Shown here piece after piece: positions 59,047-64,000 of a stretch of DNA of 64,000 nucleotides (the first letter of the stretch is position 1; each line of letters starts with the position of its first letter). The notes beneath the pieces were generated by a model. The model was not told the DNA's origin and did no database searches. It saw nothing but the letters and a program-made list of their open reading frames with translations. The translations under genes were made by a program, and so were the position numbers. This DNA is from CBDCIS01 sp965217565. GTDB lineage: Bacteria > Chloroflexota > Dehalococcoidia > Lucifugimonadales > CATOSD01. The stretch spans positions 1 through 64,000 of the forward strand of contig CBDCIS010000012.1 of the NCBI GenBank assembly GCA_965217565.1. The letters run 5' to 3'.

Positions 59047-59086
59047 CGGCGGGAACAGACTCGTCAATAGAACGGAGGAGAGATGA
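59047..59086 (+). repeat. 40-bp direct repeat, right copy
   Basis: This block repeats 55011-55050 at 38 of 40 positions. It contains what in the left copy is the end of the DUF2442 gene (GAACAGACTCGTCAATAG) and then the GGAGGAG ribosome site and ATG of thrC. It indicates that a DUF2442 gene once stood directly before thrC. Confidence 0.85.
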
Positions 59087-60255
59087 AGAGCTACCTTACC
59101 GAACTGGAGTGCACCTACTGCCACGAGACCTACTCGGCGGATGAGCCGCACCGCACCTGCGACGAGTGCGGCAAGGTGCTCTATCCCAGGTACGACCTGG
59201 ACGCCGCCAGGGTCGCGTTGGACCGCAGCGCGCTCAAGGAGCGGCCGGCCAACATGTGGCGTTACTTCGAGGTGATGCCGATAAGGGACGAGGCGAACGT
59301 CATCACACTGGGCGAGGGCTACACCCCGATATTCAAGGCCGAGCGGCTGGGGCGCGAGTTCAATTGCTCGGACCTCTACATCAAGGACGAGGGACTGAAT
59401 CCCACCGCGTCGTTCAAGGCCAGGGGGCTGTCCGCCGCCGTCTCCAAGGCCAAGGAGCTTGGGCTGACGCGGCTGACGATGCCCTCGGCCGGCAACGCGG
59501 CGGGCGCGATGACCGCATACGCGGCAAAGGGCGGCATCGAGGCCTACGTCTTCATGCCGCAGGACGTGCCCGACTCCAACCGGAAAGAGGTCTCGATTAC
59601 CGGCGGGCGGCTGAACCTCATCGACGGCCTCATCAGCGACGCGGGCCGCGTGTCGCGTCAGAAGGCGCAGGAGGAGGGGCTGTTCGACATCTCCACGCTC
59701 CAGGAACCGTACCGGGTCGAGGGCAAGAAGACGATGGGCTACGAGATAGCGGAGCAGATGGGCTGGACGCTGCCCGACGCCATCATGTATCCGACGGGCG
59801 GCGGCACGGGCATCGTGGGCATGTGGAAGGCGTTCGAGGAGATGGAGCGGATGAGCTGGATAGACGGCAAGCGGCCAAAGATGTTCTGCGTCCAGTCGGA
59901 CGGCTGCGCGCCGATGGTCAGGGCATTCCACGAGGGCACGGAGTTCGCAGAGCCGTGGGAGAACGCGCACACGCTCGCCCCGGGCATACGTGTGCCGGGG
60001 GCCATCGGCGACTACATGATCCTGCGGGCCCTGCGGGAAAGTGGAGGGGGCGCGCTGACCGTCACGGACGACGAAATCCTGCACTACATGAAGCTGGTGG
60101 CGTCGCTGGAGGGCATGTTCATCTGTCCAGAGGGGGCGGCGACCGCCGCCGCCCTCAACAAGCTGCTGGCGGACGGCACGCTGTCGCCCGACGAGCGCAT
60201 CCTGTTGCTCAACACCGGGTCCGGGCTGAAGAACCTGGAGTTGGTGACGGCGTAG
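59083..60255 (+). CDS. thrC: threonine synthase
   Basis: ThrC converts O-phosphohomoserine to threonine. The 390-residue protein opens with a zinc ribbon (Cys10, Cys13, Cys26, Cys29 in LECTYCHETYSADEPHRTCDECG), as in the archaeal and some bacterial forms. The PLP lysine is in GLNPTASFKARGL near residue 112. It also has LTMPSAGNAAGAMTAYAAKGG, the phosphate-binding YPTGGGTGIVGMWKAFEE and, at the end, LLLNTGSGLKNLELV. The ATG is preceded by GGAGGAG. Together with asd this covers part of the aspartate family. Related threonine-synthase-like lyases exist but the motifs favour ThrC. Confidence 0.92.
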   Translation: MKSYLTELECTYCHETYSADEPHRTCDECGKVLYPRYDLDAARVALDRSALKERPANMWRYFEVMPIRDEANVITLGEGYTPIFKAERLGREFNCSDLYIKDEGLNPTASFKARGLSAAVSKAKELGLTRLTMPSAGNAAGAMTAYAAKGGIEAYVFMPQDVPDSNRKEVSITGGRLNLIDGLISDAGRVSRQKAQEEGLFDISTLQEPYRVEGKKTMGYEIAEQMGWTLPDAIMYPTGGGTGIVGMWKAFEEMERMSWIDGKRPKMFCVQSDGCAPMVRAFHEGTEFAEPWENAHTLAPGIRVPGAIGDYMILRALRESGGGALTVTDDEILHYMKLVASLEGMFICPEGAATAAALNKLLADGTLSPDERILLLNTGSGLKNLELVTA

Positions 60256-60307
60256 AGGCGTTGGTGCTCGCCGTGGTGTGGGCACTGCGGGCTGTTCTGG
60301 CCGAGTG

Positions 60308-60910
60308 ATGCCTATGAACGCGAATAGAGCAGTCTGGTTGGCTTTGGCCATCCTGCTTGCGGTCGGGCTGGCGCTTGTCGCGTCTCCGGAGCGTGTCTTT
60401 GCGTGTTCATGCGTTGTGCCGGGTTCGCCGTCAGAAGAACTGGCAGAGTCCGGCGCGGTCTTCCTCGGTCGTCCTTTCTCCTGGAAGAATATCGGAGAGG
60501 ATGACTGGGGAGGTGAGATTGTCGAGGTCGCCTTTGAGGTTGAGACCATCTGGAAGGGACCGCTCTCGGAGACGATATACGTTACAACCAGAGCTAATGA
60601 GGCGAGCTGCGGCTACACTTTTAGCGCGCACAAGTACATTGTCTACACCGATGAACGTTTTCGCACTTGGCTCTGTAGCAGGACACGGCCCCTGTCGGAG
60701 GCCGCAGAAGATCTGGCTGAACTAGGCCCGGGGCAAGCACCTGTTCCGGGCACGGCCTCTCGTGCCACGGCGGAGTACGCCGACCCCGCATCGCCTGAAC
60801 CGGAATTGTCGGCGACCGGGGGCTGTGGCAGGTCGGCGCGCACAGTGGACTTGCCTATGGCGGCGCTGCTGGTTGGGGTCGCGTGGTGCGCCGTGCGAAG
60901 ACGGCATTAG
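60308..60910 (+). CDS. secreted TIMP/netrin-like protein with C-terminal anchor
   Basis: The 200-residue protein has a signal peptide (VWLALAILLAVGLALVASPERVFA), then a cysteine-containing domain starting CSCVVPGSPSEELAESGAVFLGR. With VAFEVETIWKGPLSETIYVTT, SCGYTFSAHKYIVY and LCSRTRPLSEAAEDLAELG it resembles the TIMP/netrin-like (NTR) fold with paired cysteines. The C-terminus ATGGCGRSARTVDLPMAALLVGVAWCAVRRRH is a Gly-Cys-Gly stretch, one hydrophobic helix and a basic tail, like sorting signals of the MYXO-CTERM or GlyGly-CTERM kind. The likely start is the ATG at 60308. It is probably a surface protein, function unknown. Confidence 0.75.
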   Translation: MPMNANRAVWLALAILLAVGLALVASPERVFACSCVVPGSPSEELAESGAVFLGRPFSWKNIGEDDWGGEIVEVAFEVETIWKGPLSETIYVTTRANEASCGYTFSAHKYIVYTDERFRTWLCSRTRPLSEAAEDLAELGPGQAPVPGTASRATAEYADPASPEPELSATGGCGRSARTVDLPMAALLVGVAWCAVRRRH

Positions 60911-60914
60911 CGGT

Positions 60915-60952
60915 AGGGGCGGGTTTCAAACCCGTCCTGTCGCCACAGGACG
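60915..60952. repeat. intergenic palindromes
   Basis: GGGGCGGGTTTCAAACCCGTCC contains GGGTTT/AAACCC, and CGTCCTGT, loop, ACAGGACG forms a second stem. They separate two convergent genes and may act as terminators as well as belonging to a dispersed repeat family. Confidence 0.65.
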
Positions 60953-60991
60953 CCAATCCCGGCTTACCCTCATTTCAAAGATTTCGGACTG

Positions 60992-62179
60992 CTAGTTCAG
61001 ACGCTCGAAGATGGTGGCTACGCCCTGGCCGCCGCCTACGCACATGGTCACGAGGCCCAGCTGCTGGTCGCGGAGGTCTATCTCCTCCATGAGCTTGACC
61101 GTCATGATGGCTCCGGTCGCGCCTACGGGGTGGCCCAGGCTGATGCCGCTGCCGTTCACGTTGGTCTTGTCCATGTCGAGGCCCAGCTCTCGAACGCAGT
61201 AGAGCGCCTGCGCGGCGAATGCCTCGTTCAGCTCCACGAGGTCGATGTCGTCGAGGGTCATGCCAGCCTTGTCGAGCGCCTTCCTCACGGCGGGAACCGG
61301 GCCGATGCCCATGATGGCGGGATCGACGCCCGCCACGCCCCTGGTGTGCCATCGCAGCCGCGGGGTAAGGCCAAGCTCGGCGGCCTTCTGCGCTGACATG
61401 ATGACCACAGCCGCCGCGCCGTCGTTGATGCTGGATGCGTTGCCCGCGGTCACGGAGCCGTCCTTCTTGAACACCGGCCGCAACTGCGCCAGGCGTTCTA
61501 GCGTGGTGTCCGCGCGGGGGCCCTCGTCAACGCTGACGACGATAGAGTCGCCTCTGCGCTGCGGAACGCTGACCTGGGTTATCTGGCCGGCGAACCGGCC
61601 GCCCTCGATGGCGGCTACGGCGCGCATGTGGCTGTTGAGGGCCATCTCGTCCTGGTCTTCGCGGCTGACGCCGAACCGCTCGGCGACGTTCTCGGCGGTT
61701 ACGCCCATGTGGTAGCGGTTCACCGGGCAGCCGAGCCCCTCGATGAGGCCGTCAACCATCTCGGCGTTACCCATGCGAAGGCCGTCGAAGCGCGCCTTGT
61801 AGTCCAGCATGAAGGGGGACTGGCTCATGTTCTCGGTTCCCCCGGCAACGGCGATGTCCACCTCGCCGGTTCGCACAAGCTGGGCCGCCATGTTGATGGC
61901 CTCCAGCCCGGAGGAGCACTGGCGGTTGACCGCGATGGTGGGAACCTGCTCCGGGATGCCGGCTCGCAGCGAGGCGAGGCGCGCGGCGTAGCCCGCCTCG
62001 GTCGCCTGCAAAGCGTTGCCGAGAACCACCTCGTCCACGGCGTCCGGCTCCAGGTTGGCGCGCTCCAAGGCCGCCCTGATTGCTGCCGCTCCCAGGTCTG
62101 GGGCGGAGACGTCCTTGAACGCTCCGCCAAACCTTCCCATAGCCGTTCGCGCGCCGCTAACGATAACCGCGTCCTGCAT
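60992..62179 (-). CDS. thiolase (acetyl-CoA C-acyltransferase)
   Basis: The 395-residue protein is a thiolase, which either cleaves 3-ketoacyl-CoA or condenses acetyl-CoA units. The nucleophile is Cys88 in VNRQCSSGLEAINMAAQ. The other catalytic elements are NEAFAAQALYC, the His in GISLGHPVGATGAIMTVKL and the second Cys in TMCVGGGQGVATIFE. AETGVTAENVAERFG-like GVTAENVAERFGVSREDQDEMALNSH is family-typical. Degradative and biosynthetic thiolases cannot be told apart here. A CoA-based metabolism is also suggested by the acyl-CoA dehydrogenase and CoA-transferases in the window. A GGAGG site precedes the ATG. Confidence 0.94.
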   Translation of the reverse strand: MQDAVIVSGARTAMGRFGGAFKDVSAPDLGAAAIRAALERANLEPDAVDEVVLGNALQATEAGYAARLASLRAGIPEQVPTIAVNRQCSSGLEAINMAAQLVRTGEVDIAVAGGTENMSQSPFMLDYKARFDGLRMGNAEMVDGLIEGLGCPVNRYHMGVTAENVAERFGVSREDQDEMALNSHMRAVAAIEGGRFAGQITQVSVPQRRGDSIVVSVDEGPRADTTLERLAQLRPVFKKDGSVTAGNASSINDGAAAVVIMSAQKAAELGLTPRLRWHTRGVAGVDPAIMGIGPVPAVRKALDKAGMTLDDIDLVELNEAFAAQALYCVRELGLDMDKTNVNGSGISLGHPVGATGAIMTVKLMEEIDLRDQQLGLVTMCVGGGQGVATIFERLN

Positions 62180-62810
62180 CAGAAACCTCCTGTGCGCTTG
62201 CCTATTTCTTCTGAAGTGATTTCAGGCAAGCATAGCATCTTGGCGGCTGTTCTGGAAGTCCCGCAAAAGGCGAGGAGCGGTTGGCTGTCAGCAGAGGGCG
62301 CGGAGCCTTGCGGAAGGCTGCTCGCCAAAAATCGCAAACCCAAAGTGTGACATTTTGTGACATTCTAGGACATTTCCTAGCTGGGGCCTGCGGCCGTATG
62401 GATTTTAGAGATTACGAGATTTTCAGGATTTTGGCGTGAGCGAGGACGCCTGGCGGACGCTCGTCGATTTGGATGGAGGCATTGTAGGACAGGCGTTCGT
62501 GGAGTGTCAAGGGCGGGTTGGCTACGGGCGTTTCGGATCGGTGGGCGGCGGGCCAACAGGGGGCGAGTTCCCTGTCGCCGGCACAGGATGCGGCTGCGCT
62601 GCGCGCCGCGCTCTCAGCTAACGCCCAAACATGACCCGATATAGTATGGTCATATGTTCAGCGTTTCATGTAAGATTGAGGCTGCGGCTCGGGACTTGCC
62701 GGTTTGGAGCAGTCCCACGCTAATGCCGCTCCAAATCTTTGGTAAGGGTTGCCGCCCGCGGCGCGAGGTCTGAACATCGTGGCGCGAGCGCAGCGACCGT
62801 CGTTTTCGTC
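62180..62810. other. intergenic region with dispersed repeats
   Basis: About 630 bases lack a credible gene; the open frames have no family resemblance. GACATT-like units followed by TAGCTGGGGCC lie at 62349-62387 and belong to the family at 9341 and 21942. AGATTTTCAGGATTTTGG follows. Promoters for the divergent thiolase and pyk genes should be here but are not obvious. Confidence 0.5.
62349..62387 (+). repeat. dispersed TCATTTCG-type repeat, copy 3
   Basis: Three units (GACATTTTGT, GACATTCTAG, GACATTTCC) are followed by TAGCTGGGGCC. The ending TAGCTGGGGCC is shared exactly with the block at 21942-21977, and the tandem unit arrangement with 9341-9376. Confidence 0.5.
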
Positions 62811-64000
62811 ATGACTTCCGGCGCCACTCCCAAGATTGGGAGACCCAAAACCAAGATAGTCTGCACGCTGGGACCCTCCACCGAGTCCTACGACATCGTA
62901 AGGGCGCTGGTCGAGAGTGGAATGAGCGTGGCCCGACTCAATTTCTCACACGGCAACCTTGTTACGCACGCAAACGCTGTCGAGACCGTGCGCGCCGTGT
63001 CAGAGGACCTCGGCGTGCCTGTCGGCGTGATGGTTGACGTGCCCGGCGCCAAGTACCGCACCGGCCCGCTCGCGCCCGGGGCGATCGAGCTTGTGGCCGG
63101 CGATGAGTTCACGCTAACCAGCCGAGACGTGGTCGGAACCCAGGACCGCATTGGCGTCGCGCCGCCGGGCATTCACAGGGACGCCGAAGCCGGCCGGCCC
63201 ATCCTACTCGATGATGGCTTCCTGGAGCTTCGCGTCACCGCCGTCAACGGCCCGGACGTGCTATGCGAGGTGGTCATTGGCGGCAGGCTGACCGAGCGGC
63301 GCGGTGTCACGGCGCCGGGCGTAACGCCCTCGATGCAATTCCAGGACGAGGCTGCCAAGAGCGCGCTCGATTTCGCCGTCGAATGCGACGCCGAATTCGT
63401 GGCGCTCTCGACCGTGACCTCGGCGGACGACATTCACGAAGTCAGGCGATTTTTCGATGAAAACTCCTTTGACACGCAGATCATCTCGAAGATAGAGCGC
63501 GCGGAGGCGCTCGAAGACGTTGAGACCATTATCGCCGCCAGCGACGCCGTCATGGTGGCTCGCGGCGACATGGGCGTCGAGGTGTCGCTCTCACGTGTGC
63601 CGATAATCCAGAAAGACCTCATCGCAAGGTGCAACGCGGCCGGGAAGCCCGTGATCACCGCGACCCAGATGCTGGAGTCCATGGTGCGCTCACCGGTGCC
63701 GACGAGAGCAGAGGTGACCGACGTTGCCAACGCCGTATTCGACGGCACGGACGCCGTGATGCTCTCAGGGGAGACCTCGGTTGGCCAGTACCCCGTCCAG
63801 GTCGTCAAGCTGATGGCGCAGGTAGCGGTGGAGGCTGAGGCCGCGCTGCCATACGAATCGATGTTGCTCGAAAAGGCCAGGCACGTGCAGCGACAGACGG
63901 ACGACGCCATAAGCTATAACGCCTGCCGCACGGCGTCCACGCTCGATGCGAGCCTGATCGTGGCGTTCACTGAGACGGGAGGCACGGCGGGAAGGGTCTC
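62811..64000 (+). CDS. pyk: pyruvate kinase, 5' part
   Basis: Pyruvate kinase transfers phosphate from phosphoenolpyruvate to ADP. The frame is open to the window edge, so the 3' end is missing. The 396 visible residues start with KTKIVCTLGPSTESYDIVRALVESGMSVARLNFSHGN, the usual N-terminus. VDVPGAKYRTG, the B-domain region, the catalytic lysine in IISKIERAEALEDVE, MVARGDMGVE and ITATQMLESMVRSPVPTRAEVTDVANAVFDGTDAVMLSGETSVGQYP follow. The C-terminal domain has begun (ALPYESMLLEKARHVQRQ). No good ribosome site is visible before the ATG at 62811. Confidence 0.95.
   Translation, partial: MTSGATPKIGRPKTKIVCTLGPSTESYDIVRALVESGMSVARLNFSHGNLVTHANAVETVRAVSEDLGVPVGVMVDVPGAKYRTGPLAPGAIELVAGDEFTLTSRDVVGTQDRIGVAPPGIHRDAEAGRPILLDDGFLELRVTAVNGPDVLCEVVIGGRLTERRGVTAPGVTPSMQFQDEAAKSALDFAVECDAEFVALSTVTSADDIHEVRRFFDENSFDTQIISKIERAEALEDVETIIAASDAVMVARGDMGVEVSLSRVPIIQKDLIARCNAAGKPVITATQMLESMVRSPVPTRAEVTDVANAVFDGTDAVMLSGETSVGQYPVQVVKLMAQVAVEAEAALPYESMLLEKARHVQRQTDDAISYNACRTASTLDASLIVAFTETGGTAGRV

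Noticed and set aside
1..64000. CRISPR array
   Set aside because: No regular series of repeats and spacers was seen; the repeats present are isolated palindromes or pairs.

Overview
The window is GC-rich (about 60% by eye) bacterial chromosome. The gene set suggests a Chloroflexota lineage near Dehalococcoidia/SAR202: two CaiB/BaiF CoA-transferases, UbiA/UbiD/UbiX genes that fit futalosine-type menaquinone synthesis, a CcmF/CcmH/CcmI cytochrome c maturation block, a one-piece tmRNA, an NMN deamidase/nucleotidyltransferase fusion and many short palindromic intergenic repeats. This placement is an inference; there is no rRNA here to confirm it.

Layout. 1-2131: 3' end of an RseP-type protease, then ispG. 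2155-3005: an 851-bp IS5-family element, followed by a decapitated restriction-type gene. 3587-9171: a small unknown gene, a CoA-transferase pair, a hydroxyacid dehydrogenase, a PHP phosphoesterase and a ThDP enzyme subunit. 9871-16957 (minus): one tightly packed unit with a PncC/NadD-like fusion, ubiD, ubiA, ubiX and a one-polypeptide restriction-modification enzyme. 17209-21577: asd-dapA, a hicAB pair and purA. 21768-22348: two copies of a MITE-like repeat. 22418-27002: TPP riboswitch and terminator controlling thiZ-thiX-thiY-tenA-thiD. 27160-34398: an ornithine cyclodeaminase homologue, an MFS carrier, an acetyltransferase and the ccm block. 34600-34953: ssrA. 35963-42164 (minus): a peptide/oligopeptide-type ABC importer with duplicated binding proteins but no ATPase. 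42429-42502: tRNA-Gln. 42974-48967: a flavoprotein dehydrogenase, MoxR-DUF58-DUF4129, and a TauE/SafE exporter. 49113-53694 (minus): a hemL-like aminotransferase, thioredoxin reductase fused to a MntA-like domain, hepT, acyl-CoA dehydrogenase and a fluoride channel. 53884-59086: a scrambled accessory region with a putative restriction endonuclease, DUF2442, gene fragments, a voltage-gated-type ion channel, and a second identical IS copy sitting in a CPBP protease gene. 59083-64000: thrC, a secreted protein, thiolase and the 5' part of pyk.

Housekeeping modules cover isoprenoid, lysine/threonine, purine, thiamine, menaquinone, cytochrome c and glycolysis functions. They are interspersed with defence or toxin-antitoxin genes. 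Two identical, inverted IS copies bracket about 53.7 kb. Five genes carry single-base frameshifts that are easily repaired on paper (restriction-modification enzyme, acyl-CoA dehydrogenase, crcB, DUF2442, CPBP). This raises the possibility of consensus errors in the assembly. The frameshift in the transposase is different: it is the same in both copies and looks programmed.
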